A stretch of DNA of 17,921 nucleotides. It comes from Treponema sp. UBA937. Its GTDB lineage: Bacteria > Spirochaetota > Spirochaetia > Treponematales > Breznakiellaceae. Below, piece by piece: positions 1-8,007 of this stretch (positions are counted from its first letter, which is position 1; every line of letters begins with the position of its first letter). The stretch is from contig DBDH01000087.1 in assembly GCA_002293455.1 (NCBI GenBank), positions 1 to 17,921 of the forward strand. The letters run 5' to 3'. The notes beneath the pieces are model-generated. The model was not told where the DNA came from. It made no database searches and worked only from the letters and a program-made list of their open reading frames with translations. Both the position numbers and the translations under genes were made by a program.

Positions 1-738
1 TCCAGAGTTGTAACAGGTTACTTAGCGGCTGAAAGTCTACAAACTCAGGCGCATCTCCGCGGACTTGCAAACCTGCGCGAACGTATTGAAGTTTTGCGGC
101 AATTCCCTTTTAACAATTTATTCATGGTAACAAATCTTCACAGCCATTCATGGACGCAGTTTTATATTCCCGATTACGGCTGGCTGGATTTTGAGGCGAC
201 TTCTTTCGCTGTTCCGCCTGAGGGAACGGGAGACTTTAATTCATGGGATGTTGTAATTCCAATTATTGATGAGAACAGGCTTGTAGCGCAGGTGCGGCAA
301 TTCCCCTGGCGTGCGGTTCTCCGCGCCGCCGCTTTTATGCTAGTCTTTGCGCTTACCGCCGCGTACGCTCTGCGCTACGGACGAGAAGCGTTTTTGTCAT
401 TCGGCGCACGGCGCGGCGGCAGAGACGGCGCAAGGGCTTTGTATCTTCTTTTGCTCGCGCGTCTTGCCGCGGACGGTAAGCCGATAAAGCCCGCTTCCAA
501 AACCGCGCTTGAATACACAAGCCTGTTCCCCGGCAGCATGGAAGACAGTCACTTTCAATCTTTTGCCTCGTTGTATTCAGAACTGCGGTGGCGGGAGTTT
601 TTGGATAAAGCGCAGGAAGACGAACGCTTTACGCGTTTGCGGCAGGAGTATTTTAACATTTTAAAAACTTACCGCCGCAAAGGATTTATCAATTCAATAA
701 AACGCTTTATCAGTTTAAGAGGATTGGCTTATTTATGA
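1..738 (+). CDS. Transglutaminase-like membrane protein, C-terminal part (5' end outside window)
   Basis: The frame is open from base 1, so the start lies upstream; 245 codons are visible. The first residues read SRVVTGYLAA, typical of the strand after the catalytic Cys helix of bacterial transglutaminase-like (papain-fold) domains. The motif HSWTQFYIPDYGWLDFEAT contains the expected catalytic His (codon at 145) and Asp (codon at 187); the Cys must lie upstream. A membrane segment follows (about 307-372, WRAVLRAAAFMLVFALTAAY). The cytoplasmic tail resembles the DUF4129-type C-terminus of TgpA-like proteins (LYLLLLARLAADGK, SLYSELRWRE). Such proteins often sit with MoxR ATPase and DUF58 genes, which would be upstream here. 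The stop overlaps the next start (ATGA at 735-738), so the two are probably cotranscribed. The substrate is unknown. The family call is fairly sure; the biological role is not. Confidence 0.85.
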   Translation, partial: SRVVTGYLAAESLQTQAHLRGLANLRERIEVLRQFPFNNLFMVTNLHSHSWTQFYIPDYGWLDFEATSFAVPPEGTGDFNSWDVVIPIIDENRLVAQVRQFPWRAVLRAAAFMLVFALTAAYALRYGREAFLSFGARRGGRDGARALYLLLLARLAADGKPIKPASKTALEYTSLFPGSMEDSHFQSFASLYSELRWREFLDKAQEDERFTRLRQEYFNILKTYRRKGFINSIKRFISLRGLAYL

Positions 739-2033
739 AATTAAAACTCCGCGCTTCCATACGCCGCCTTCGCGTAAAAAATTTATTCGGACTATTTCCG
801 GTACTAATTATTATTTTTTTAAGCGCCGCTTTTTTCGCCTGCTCACGGAACACGGATTGGCTGCAGTTCCGCGGCGAAGACGGCAGCGGAGTAAGCTCTT
901 CCCGTATTTCACCGCCGCTCGGCATACGCTGGAAAATAAAACTTCAAGATATAGAACTTTCGGAAGGAACGGAATTTCAAGATACAAGCGGAAAAATCAG
1001 ATCGCTTAATCCGCCGGTTGTCATAGACGGAACAATTTATTTCGGCTCGGACGACGGAAACTTTTACGCGCTGGACGCGGAGAGCGGCTATATGCGGTGG
1101 GTGTTTAAAAGCGGAGCTTCAATAAATTCAATTCCATGCGCGGACAAAGATCATGTGTATTTCGGCAGCAAGGACGGAAAGCTCTACGCGCTGTCCCGCG
1201 TTACAGGGCAGGAGGTTTGGCATTTTCAAACTGAAAGCCAGATAAATTCCCAAGTGGCCCGGTACGGGGATTATGTTATTTTTACAGGAGACGCGGACGC
1301 GGTTTATTTTCTTTCGCCCGAAGGCGAGGAGCAGTTCAAAATTGATAACCCGGGCTGGTACAATTATACTTTTCTTGTCGCGGACGATGTCATGTACTTC
1401 GGCACAGGTCCCGTAACGAGTCTTGTCGGTCCTTTCGATATTAACAAAAGAGATTTTTTATGGTTCCTTTCATTTGATGAAATTGACGCGGCCTGGTATT
1501 CAGTTCCCGCAGTCCGCCGAAACCTTTTGTACTTTGGCACGGCGGATATTTTCGGCGATACATCATTTAGTTTTCATGCCTTCGACCGTCACACTGGAGA
1601 ATTAGTTTGGCGGCAGAGACACGAAGGTATTTTTGACCCGCATGATTATGAAAATATATGGGAGCTTTTTGCGCGGAATATGAATGTGTTAGACTTCATG
1701 GCTCCTTCTGTTTGGAGAAATTCCATTATCTTTACAGGCGGAGACTGTGCCGCCCGTTCTTTTAACGCCGCTTCCGGTGAATTGCTCTGGGAAAAAGTTT
1801 TTGACAGCCCTGTCGCTTCCGCGCCTACAGTCGCCGCGGGCAGAGTTTACTTCGGTCTTTTAGGGGACGACTTTAATCCGCCAAAGCTGGTCTGCATTTC
1901 CGCGCAGGACGGCAGCATGCTCTGGGAGATGGAAACAGAAGGCGCGCTGCTTTCCGCACCTGTCATCGCGGGGAAAAGAATTATCTTTGGCACTGATAAA
2001 AGCATTTTTTATGTTTTGGAAGAAGTGTTTTAA
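735..2033 (+). CDS. PQQ-type beta-propeller lipoprotein
   Basis: This 432-residue protein has a basic start, a hydrophobic stretch (residues 19-35) and a lipobox-like AFFAC with Cys36. Phe at -3 is unusual for enterics but tolerated in spirochaetes, so it is probably a lipoprotein. The rest is a chain of PQQ/BamB-like propeller blades, each a short motif of the kind GTIYFGSDDGNFYALDAESG, VYFGSKDGKLYALSRVTG and RSFNAASGELLWEKVF, with W/G at the usual places. Such repeats form a seven- or eight-bladed propeller that usually serves as a binding scaffold; no quinoprotein dehydrogenase partner is visible. QFRGEDGSG near the N-terminus is common in PQQ-like proteins. An AAGAGG sequence about 12 bases before the ATG is a possible ribosome site. 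It overlaps the transglutaminase-like gene by 4 bases and is convergent with the secretion operon. The exact role is unknown. Confidence 0.88.
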   Translation: MKLKLRASIRRLRVKNLFGLFPVLIIIFLSAAFFACSRNTDWLQFRGEDGSGVSSSRISPPLGIRWKIKLQDIELSEGTEFQDTSGKIRSLNPPVVIDGTIYFGSDDGNFYALDAESGYMRWVFKSGASINSIPCADKDHVYFGSKDGKLYALSRVTGQEVWHFQTESQINSQVARYGDYVIFTGDADAVYFLSPEGEEQFKIDNPGWYNYTFLVADDVMYFGTGPVTSLVGPFDINKRDFLWFLSFDEIDAAWYSVPAVRRNLLYFGTADIFGDTSFSFHAFDRHTGELVWRQRHEGIFDPHDYENIWELFARNMNVLDFMAPSVWRNSIIFTGGDCAARSFNAASGELLWEKVFDSPVASAPTVAAGRVYFGLLGDDFNPPKLVCISAQDGSMLWEMETEGALLSAPVIAGKRIIFGTDKSIFYVLEEVF

Positions 2034-2094
2034 GGTTCTATTGCAAAAGTGCCAGTCACCGAAAAAGCCTGGCGTAGTTATGGTATAAAACACG

Positions 2095-2514
2095 CTACCG
2101 CTTAACCGCGTCCCCCGCGGAATCAAAAAGGATGCTGCTGGTATATACCGCCGATCCTGATAACACGGAATACGAAACTTCGAGTCCATGAGCGGCCCCG
2201 TCTTTGATAATAACATCCGCGCCGGCAATGGTAATTCCCGGAATATGTGTTTGATCGATTATTTGCTGCCGTAACATTCGCGCGGCGCTGACGCTGTTCT
2301 CCCAATACGGAAAAACGATGGGTTCGATGTTCTCTCTCAGCTCTTGGTCGGCGTAGAGCAAAAGCCATGATTCATGGAGCGATAAAGAAGCACTGTCGTT
2401 ATGAAGAAGGACCGTGATAAAGGCGGTACTTACCGCAAGCGTGATGATAAGTATCAGTGTGATAGAGACCAGCGTTTCAATAAATGTAAAACCGTCTGTG
2501 TTATGAGCGTTCAT
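2095..2514 (-). CDS. Minor pseudopilin (GspI/GspJ/GspH-like), last gene of the gsp operon
   Basis: This 139-residue protein begins with a short leader and a class III prepilin signal: Gly8, cleavage, then FTFIETLVS with the conserved Glu13 at mature position +5. A hydrophobic helix follows (residues 14-35). The C-terminal globular part (about 40-139) is short and I cannot assign it confidently to GspH, GspI or GspJ; size and operon position (after gspG and another pilin-like gene) favour an I- or J-type tip pilin. It should be cleaved by the peptidase at 8008-8460 and sit in the pseudopilus tip complex. Its start lies inside the end of the upstream gene (14-base overlap), indicating translational coupling. 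It ends at TAG, 61 bases from the convergent propeller gene. Confidence 0.85.
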   Translation of the reverse strand: MNAHNTDGFTFIETLVSITLILIITLAVSTAFITVLLHNDSASLSLHESWLLLYADQELRENIEPIVFPYWENSVSAARMLRQQIIDQTHIPGITIAGADVIIKDGAAHGLEVSYSVLSGSAVYTSSILFDSAGDAVKR

Positions 2515-2707
2515 CTAATTCCTTAAGGACAGCGGCATTCCTTTCTTTTATGAGTATTTCCGATTGTGTTTTTATATCGGAACTGTGCCGGAAGAGAGAT
2601 ATCATAATAGATAAAGCCGCGGAAAGGATGAGCAAGAGCGCCGCGCTGAATAAGAGGGTGCGGAGCAGGATGAATCCGTCAGTTTTCCCAGGAAGCGATA
2701 TCCGCAT
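2501..2707 (-). CDS. Short pilin-like protein without Glu+5
   Basis: The frame is open from 2773, but the ATG at 2707 (MRISLPGKTDGF) is preferred. It is preceded by GGCGGAG with 9 bases between GGAG and ATG, and it gives a normal prepilin leader. The product has only 68 residues: leader, Gly11, then FILLRTLLF and a hydrophobic helix to about residue 38, followed by some 30 charged residues. It therefore looks like a pseudopilin N-terminal helix with almost no globular domain. Mature position +5 is Arg16 instead of Glu; in standard systems only GspK lacks this Glu. It overlaps gspG by 29 bases and the next pilin gene by 14, so it is a true operon member. It could be a degenerate GspH/GspI or a tip or regulator subunit. 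The gene is likely; the subunit name is open. Confidence 0.72.
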   Translation of the reverse strand: MRISLPGKTDGFILLRTLLFSAALLLILSAALSIMISLFRHSSDIKTQSEILIKERNAAVLKELDERS

Positions 2708-3131
2708 CTTTTTCTTCTCCGCCTTCTTTTCCGTCCGCTCCGTAAGACACAATGCCGTAGTGGTCCCCGTCACGGCCGGGAATCGTGTAAAGGTAGGGAT
2801 TTCCCCAAGGGTCTTCGGGAATGTTTTTATAGAGATAGGGACCGTTCCATCTCGCGCTCACGGGTTCAATCACGGGCTTTGTCCGTAACGCGCTTAAGCC
2901 TTGTTCTTCCGAAGGATAGGAACCGCAGTCTATATAGTACGCTTCAAGCGCGATGCAAAAAGAATCGATCTGTGATTGAGCGCTCGCGCGGCGGGCGTTA
3001 TCCAAACTGTTTACCGCCACAAATCCAACCGAAGCCGTGAGCACCAACACGATTGCGATTACAATCAGCGTTTCCATGAAGGTCCAGCCTTCATCATTAT
3101 AGATAAAACTTCTTGGTTTTTTCTGTTTCAT
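2679..3131 (-). CDS. gspG: Type II secretion major pseudopilin GspG
   Basis: The product has 150 residues from the ATG at 3131; the open frame reaches 3185, but that extension would cover the end of gspF and add an unlikely leader. A GGAGG sits about 15 bases upstream, at the end of gspF. Leader Gly15 is followed by WTFMETLIVIAIVLVL, with Glu20 at +5; the first mature residue is Trp rather than the usual Phe. The C-terminal part is classic GspG: YPSEEQGLSAL, WNGPYL, DPWGNPYLYTIPG and YGADGKEGGEEKDADIASW, including the Asp-rich loop that binds calcium in GspG structures. Cys59 and Cys69 could pair. The protein polymerises into the periplasmic pseudopilus. This C-terminus is what separates the system from type IV pili. 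Confidence 0.95.
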   Translation of the reverse strand: MKQKKPRSFIYNDEGWTFMETLIVIAIVLVLTASVGFVAVNSLDNARRASAQSQIDSFCIALEAYYIDCGSYPSEEQGLSALRTKPVIEPVSARWNGPYLYKNIPEDPWGNPYLYTIPGRDGDHYGIVSYGADGKEGGEEKDADIASWEN

Positions 3132-3139
3132 CGTATGTA

Positions 3140-4336
3140 TTATAAACCTCCAATAAGCGAAAAAATGGGGACAACAAAACGCCATACCAAAAGAATGATC
3201 AGCGTACCCGCGATCAGTATGAAGACCGGCTGAGCGGCGGATGTAATGTTCGCGATCAAGACCGTGGACTCATGTTCAAAATACGCGTGAATCTGGGAAA
3301 AGACTTTTTCCACCGAGCCGGTTCTTTCGCCGATGCCTATCCAAGATATCACATAGCCGGGAAACATGTTTTGCCGGGTAAAAGACGCGGCAATCGACAT
3401 GCCGCTCGCGATAGCGTCGGTACTCTTTTTCAACGCTTCGCGGAAAGCGGTATTAGCGATCACCTCCTCTGATTGCTTGAGCGCCTGTATAAAGGGAATG
3501 CCCGCCGAACAGAGTATCTCCATGGAAAAAGCAAAATCACTCGTACACAGTATTTTGATGACCGTACCGATGACCGGAATCCGCAGAATGAGATGATCAA
3601 CGGTCAGCGAAACGGAATGCGAGAGCGAACGGAGACGAATGATTACGAGTACTGATAAGGCAATCATGACGGCCGCTCCGACAATATACCAGAGGGAGTT
3701 ATTCAAGAGATTGATATTTTGCCGTATGTCGGACGCGTTTGTTCCGGTGTTGAACACCTCGATAATTGTTTGTATACGGGGAAATACAAATATGACAATA
3801 AAAAAAGTGATGAGGATTGCCGTTGCGCAAACCGTTACCGGATACGCCAGGGCCTGCATAATCTTTTGCTTTATCTCCCGGTTACGTTTCAGGTATTGAG
3901 CCAGTTTATGAAATATTTTGTCCAGAGAATTCGTTGTTTCTCCGAGCTTCACAAGCGCGATATACAGAGACGAGAACGACGGAGAGAACAAGGAGAGCGC
4001 GTCATGAAACCGCTTCCCGTCCCTGATGCACTGCAAGAGTTCGGTACACAACGAGGCAATTTGTTTCTTCGCGCTTATCTCCGTACAAATAGCAAGCGCG
4101 TCCTGCAGCGGCATACCTGCCGAGAATAAAGCCGACATGGATTCGGTGAACTGGAGAATGAGATCATCGTTCAGATGGTTTTTGATGGTATACTTCCGCG
4201 CGGCGATTTCCGAAAACTCCAAAAGGATTGCCGGAGACCCCTGGAACTTACGGCGGAGATCATGCTCATCTTCCGCGCTCATGAAGCGTTCGGTTTTTTC
4301 TCCGGTATCGGACAGGATTATACAGCGGTATTGCAT
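3140..4336 (-). CDS. gspF: Type II secretion inner-membrane platform protein GspF
   Basis: The product has 398 residues, a normal length for GspF. The frame is open to 4549, but the upstream part lies over gspE in another frame; the ATG at 4336 (MQYRCIILS) has GAGG 7 bases upstream. Two T2SSF domains are visible: residues about 60-185 (FTESMSALFSAGMPLQDAL, LVKLGETTNSLDKIF) and about 265-390 (FSMEILCSAGIPFIQAL, WIGIGERTGSVEKVF). Three membrane segments lie near 168-185, 216-234 and 367-387. GspF couples the cytoplasmic ATPase to pseudopilus assembly. It overlaps gspE by 19 bases and ends 8 bases before the gspG start, so translation is probably coupled. The assignment is clear. Confidence 0.95.
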   Translation of the reverse strand: MQYRCIILSDTGEKTERFMSAEDEHDLRRKFQGSPAILLEFSEIAARKYTIKNHLNDDLILQFTESMSALFSAGMPLQDALAICTEISAKKQIASLCTELLQCIRDGKRFHDALSLFSPSFSSLYIALVKLGETTNSLDKIFHKLAQYLKRNREIKQKIMQALAYPVTVCATAILITFFIVIFVFPRIQTIIEVFNTGTNASDIRQNINLLNNSLWYIVGAAVMIALSVLVIIRLRSLSHSVSLTVDHLILRIPVIGTVIKILCTSDFAFSMEILCSAGIPFIQALKQSEEVIANTAFREALKKSTDAIASGMSIAASFTRQNMFPGYVISWIGIGERTGSVEKVFSQIHAYFEHESTVLIANITSAAQPVFILIAGTLIILLVWRFVVPIFSLIGGL

Positions 4337-5838
4337 ATAAGCGCCTCGCTTAATACTTCGTTGATGGTCGTAACGCCGTCGCTCACTTTCTTGACCGCGC
4401 AGGCTTCCAGGGTTTCCATGCCGTTTTCCCGCGCGTAAGAAGCAATCTCCGCGGCGCTTCTGTGTTCGCTGATCATCCGCTCTGTGTCCGCATTGACCGC
4501 GAAGACTTCCGCGGCAACGGTTCTTCCGGAGTAACCGGTAAAGTTGCAATACTCACAGCCTCGCTCTTCATATACCGTATCCGATGCAACGCCGTATGCC
4601 GCTTGCAGTTTTTTAAAGAACGCGGGCACTGCTGTTTCGATTCTGCAATGGGGACAGACCTTCCGTACCAGACGCTGGGCAATAACATAGCGAAGAACCG
4701 AAGCGATTAAGAAATGTTCCATCCCCATATTCGCGAGGCGGGAAACGGCGGAAACGCTGTCGTTCGTATGCAGGGTCGAAAAAATGATATGCCCGGTAAG
4801 CGCCGCACGCAGCGCCAATTCAGCCGTTTCCGTATCCCGAATCTCTCCCACCATAATCACATTCGGGTCCTGGCGCAGTACGCGGCGAAGCATGTTATCG
4901 AACGTGATATTGATATCATAGTTGACCTGAATCTGATTGATTCCCGGCAGAATCCGTTCGATAGGGTCTTCAATTGTGATGATGTTTTTCGTACTGCGAT
5001 CCATCTTTTGAATGAGCGCGTGAAGCGTCGTGGTCTTCCCGCTCCCCGTGGGACCCGCGGCAAGGATGAGTCCGTTCGGAACCTTAACCGCCTGCTGTAA
5101 CAGATTGAGCTCCTCCGGATAAAATCCCAGATGCTCCAGCGTCATCACCGAACCTTGAATGTTAAAGAAACGCAGCACGATGGATTCGCCGTACGCCACC
5201 GGGACAATAGACACGCGAAGATTATGGGATTCGGCGGAAAGGCCCGCTTGAATGCTTACGTTCATCCGCCCGTCCTGCGGCTGCCGCTGTTCCGTAATAT
5301 CCAGATTCGACATAATTTTGATACGCCGCACAATGGCATCGGCAATGGATTTCGGAAGCGTCTTCACCGTATGGAGCACTCCGTCAAGCCGGAAACGGAT
5401 ATGAACAGTATTCTCAAGCGGCTGTATGTGGATGTCGGACGCGTTCCGCCGGATCGCTTCCAGGCAAATACCGTTAATAATATTCGCGACCGGCGATGAA
5501 GAGGAAATGGCGTCAAGGGAAAAATCCGCCGACGTGTCATCCGGCGTGCGAAAGTCGTTTGTGCGCAGCGCTTCCGCGTCGGCCTCCATCACATTGCCGA
5601 TAAACTCCATAAACACGCTGTCGGAAACCGTGATATATTCTACGGTCTTTGTTCCATGAAAACTCGCAAGATACTTTCCGGTTTCATCCTTCATACTCTC
5701 GGCAACCGCGATCCTCACCGACGTTTCCGTTTCATCGATCTTTACCGCTTTCGCCTGCCGGATATAAACCGCTGAATACTGATCCGGACAATCTTTGTAT
5801 CCCGAAAATGTGCCAAGATCAAACGATGGTGTATTCAA
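4318..5838 (-). CDS. gspE: Type II secretion assembly ATPase GspE
   Basis: The product has 506 residues. Visible motifs: Walker A GPTGSGKTT (262-270), Asp box ITIEDPIERIL (from 287), Walker B VIMVGEIRD (327-335), His box STLHTNDS, and a zinc tetracysteine pair CPHC (395-398) and CEYC (428-431), typical of the GspE/PilB branch and absent from PilT. The N-terminal 110 residues are shorter and less conserved than in enteric GspE, but contain the expected N1E-like stretch. The start is TTG at 5838, overlapping the gspD stop as TTGA, with GGAG 10 bases upstream; no better start was found. It hydrolyses ATP in the cytoplasm to drive pseudopilus growth, docking through the GspL part of the fusion protein across the divergent promoter and through GspF. 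Confidence 0.96.
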   Translation of the reverse strand: MNTPSFDLGTFSGYKDCPDQYSAVYIRQAKAVKIDETETSVRIAVAESMKDETGKYLASFHGTKTVEYITVSDSVFMEFIGNVMEADAEALRTNDFRTPDDTSADFSLDAISSSSPVANIINGICLEAIRRNASDIHIQPLENTVHIRFRLDGVLHTVKTLPKSIADAIVRRIKIMSNLDITEQRQPQDGRMNVSIQAGLSAESHNLRVSIVPVAYGESIVLRFFNIQGSVMTLEHLGFYPEELNLLQQAVKVPNGLILAAGPTGSGKTTTLHALIQKMDRSTKNIITIEDPIERILPGINQIQVNYDINITFDNMLRRVLRQDPNVIMVGEIRDTETAELALRAALTGHIIFSTLHTNDSVSAVSRLANMGMEHFLIASVLRYVIAQRLVRKVCPHCRIETAVPAFFKKLQAAYGVASDTVYEERGCEYCNFTGYSGRTVAAEVFAVNADTERMISEHRSAAEIASYARENGMETLEACAVKKVSDGVTTINEVLSEALICNTAV

Positions 5839-8006
5839 TAGAGTATATCTCCACTTATGTATTTGCTGTAATACGTACGCATGTTCTTTTCCATATCGAC
5901 CAATGTCGCGGGCGGTTTTTCGACAAAGGGAATAAGGTAAATGATAAACTCCGTCTCCGTTACCGTAATCTGTTCGGAGCGGAACAATGAGCCCAACAGC
6001 GGAATGTCCCCCAGAAAAGGAACCCGTTTTTCTATCACATCGCTTTCGGACTGCAACAAACCGCCGATGACGATGGGCTGTCCCGATTTTGCCCTCACAT
6101 GTGTATTGACCGATTTTTCCGATGTGGACGGAGGAGACGATGTCGTATCATCACTCGCGCTCACCGCTCCCTGCTTTGAAACATGCGCGTCCACATTTAC
6201 CGTGATCATTTCATCGCCAGAAACCCAGCCTTGTATCCTGAGCGTAAGACCGCTTGTGATTTCCCGCGTGGCCCCCGAATACAAACCGGTGTCGGTGTCA
6301 ATCGCGACATCGCGGTAGCGGTACGTCGTGGTATTTTCAAACGTGATTTCTTCTTCGGAAATCGCATTCAAGGTCGTATCGGCCAGGACTTTCGCCCGGT
6401 CCAGTCCCAGTTCCGCGTTGAGATTCGCCGCGAACTGAATGCCGAAACTGGAAACAATATCAAAATTGATGTTCACCAGATTGGAAAGCTGCGCGGAATA
6501 ATCGGCGCTGGGGGACGCGTCCGTTTTGGTCAGGGAAAACTCGGTTCCCCAATGCAGATTGTCGGACCGTTGGCGCTGTAACACCAACAGCTGATACCGG
6601 ATCTGCGGTTTCGGCTGATCAATAAGCATAATCTCCTTCATCAAACTATTGTACGCGTCCCCGGTTCCGGTGTAAAAAACAAGCGATGAGTCGCCGGTGA
6701 CCGTGATGTTTTCCTTCACCGCCGATGGAGGAAGATACCGCACCAGTTCATCACTTTTGATATAGCGCAGCCTGACCGGATACGAAGGATTCTTTGTATC
6801 GATGATGGACAGGTATTCGCTTATTTTCGCTTCGTTCGCCGCGTCAACCTGAGCCGTAAATGACGACGTATTCGGAATGATGACAGGATCGGTATAAAAG
6901 AAAGATTTCGGCAAAAGACTGACCGCGTTGTTCACATTGATATTACTTACCGAAAACAGTTTGTAGTACCGGCCTTCCAACGGCACATCAATAGAACGGA
7001 GAAACGAAAGGATCGGGGTGATTTCTTCCTGACTTCCGGTAACAAATATCGAATTGGTGACACGGTCAATTCTCATAAAATTCGCCGCGTTTAATTCCGC
7101 CGGCAAGATATTCTGCACATCAACAACGGAAAGATGCATAAACGGCACCGTCACGGTTTCTTTCAGTTTCTTTACGACATCCCGTCTTTGAATCTCAAAA
7201 AGATAGTACACGCCGTTCTCAATCGTATAATCGTAGTTTACGATATCAAGGATAAGGCGCAAAAGCGACGTGAAATCTTTATGCTCATAATAGATGTTTT
7301 CAATTACGGTACTGCTGCGGTTGAGCATAAGGTATTCTTTTCCCGCCTGCTTAAAGAGCGCGTCAATGAACACCGTAAACACAACCCGCTGGCTGGAAAC
7401 CGAATACAAGCCGTCCTGTTCCGTAATGCGGACAGTTCCCGCCGCGCGCGACTCGTTTAACAGCGCCGCGTCCCGTTTCAGGTAAAATCCCCCGGACTCA
7501 CTTACGATAGTATATTCAGGATTTTTGATGAGCAGCAAGCGCAGAATCTCTTCAAGCGGCGCGTCCTGTGTTCGTATGGTTAAGCGTTCACTGGGAAGCG
7601 CGTCATATACGATAGTTTTGCGCGCCTCCTGCGCAAGTTTTCTGATAATCAATTCAGGCGCTATATCTTCCGCTTCAAGCGTAATCCGCCCGCTGTCCGG
7701 CGATATCGCAATCGATACTTTGCTGATATAGTAATTCTCTCCCTGCCTCGTGATAAAGAGATTGCTGTGTTCCGCAAAGCGCGTAAGGGCGCTCTCAAAA
7801 TCGGCATCGGCAAAACGGAATGTCGCGCTGCCGGAAATGGTTTCATCGAGGATTATCGTTTTATCGGCAATCTCCGCCAGGGCAAGCAAAATGTCGCTGA
7901 TCCTTTGATTCCGGAAATCAAGCGAAATCGTTTCTCCCGCCGTTGTCTGCGGAAAGACGAGTACCTGGAAAAACAGCGTTAAAAAAACAACCATCATTTT
8001 TTTCAT
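5835..8006 (-). CDS. gspD: Type II secretion outer-membrane secretin GspD
   Basis: The product has 723 residues with a signal peptide (about 1-23, MKKMMVVFLTLFFQVLVFPQ). Three successive small secretin/STN-like alpha-beta repeats appear at about 25-97, 105-178 and 205-272; each has a strand-helix-strand pattern such as ISLDFRNQRISDILLALAE and LTIRTQDAPLEEILRLLLI. N-domain repeats of the N1 type follow (about 283-465, e.g. VTVPFMHLSVVDVQNILP). The secretin pore domain is at about 466-695, ending in the signature SGQPIVIGGLLQ, KRVPFLGDIPLLGSLFRSE (641-678). The tail of about 30 residues could be the pilotin-binding end. It forms the outer-membrane exit channel. The ATG is 1 base after the stop of the peptidase gene (TGATATG), and the end overlaps gspE by 4 bases. 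Confidence 0.95.
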   Translation of the reverse strand: MKKMMVVFLTLFFQVLVFPQTTAGETISLDFRNQRISDILLALAEIADKTIILDETISGSATFRFADADFESALTRFAEHSNLFITRQGENYYISKVSIAISPDSGRITLEAEDIAPELIIRKLAQEARKTIVYDALPSERLTIRTQDAPLEEILRLLLIKNPEYTIVSESGGFYLKRDAALLNESRAAGTVRITEQDGLYSVSSQRVVFTVFIDALFKQAGKEYLMLNRSSTVIENIYYEHKDFTSLLRLILDIVNYDYTIENGVYYLFEIQRRDVVKKLKETVTVPFMHLSVVDVQNILPAELNAANFMRIDRVTNSIFVTGSQEEITPILSFLRSIDVPLEGRYYKLFSVSNINVNNAVSLLPKSFFYTDPVIIPNTSSFTAQVDAANEAKISEYLSIIDTKNPSYPVRLRYIKSDELVRYLPPSAVKENITVTGDSSLVFYTGTGDAYNSLMKEIMLIDQPKPQIRYQLLVLQRQRSDNLHWGTEFSLTKTDASPSADYSAQLSNLVNINFDIVSSFGIQFAANLNAELGLDRAKVLADTTLNAISEEEITFENTTTYRYRDVAIDTDTGLYSGATREITSGLTLRIQGWVSGDEMITVNVDAHVSKQGAVSASDDTTSSPPSTSEKSVNTHVRAKSGQPIVIGGLLQSESDVIEKRVPFLGDIPLLGSLFRSEQITVTETEFIIYLIPFVEKPPATLVDMEKNMRTYYSKYISGDILY

Positions 8007-8007
8007 A

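Noticed and set aside
2051..2073. Bidirectional terminator between the convergent genes
   Set aside because: The stem has only 5 bp with a 13-base loop and no T run on either side.
2123..2368. Arg-rich reverse-strand frame inside the minor pseudopilin
   Set aside because: It is a shadow of the 2095-2514 gene in another frame, with no signal or family features.
3132..3185. N-terminal extension of gspG to an upstream start
   Set aside because: It would overlap the end of gspF and place about 18 extra residues before a normal prepilin leader.
4337..4549. N-terminal extension of gspF by 71 residues
   Set aside because: The stretch is out-of-frame gspE sequence, rich in Arg and unlike GspF; the ATG at 4336 has a good ribosome site and gives the family length.
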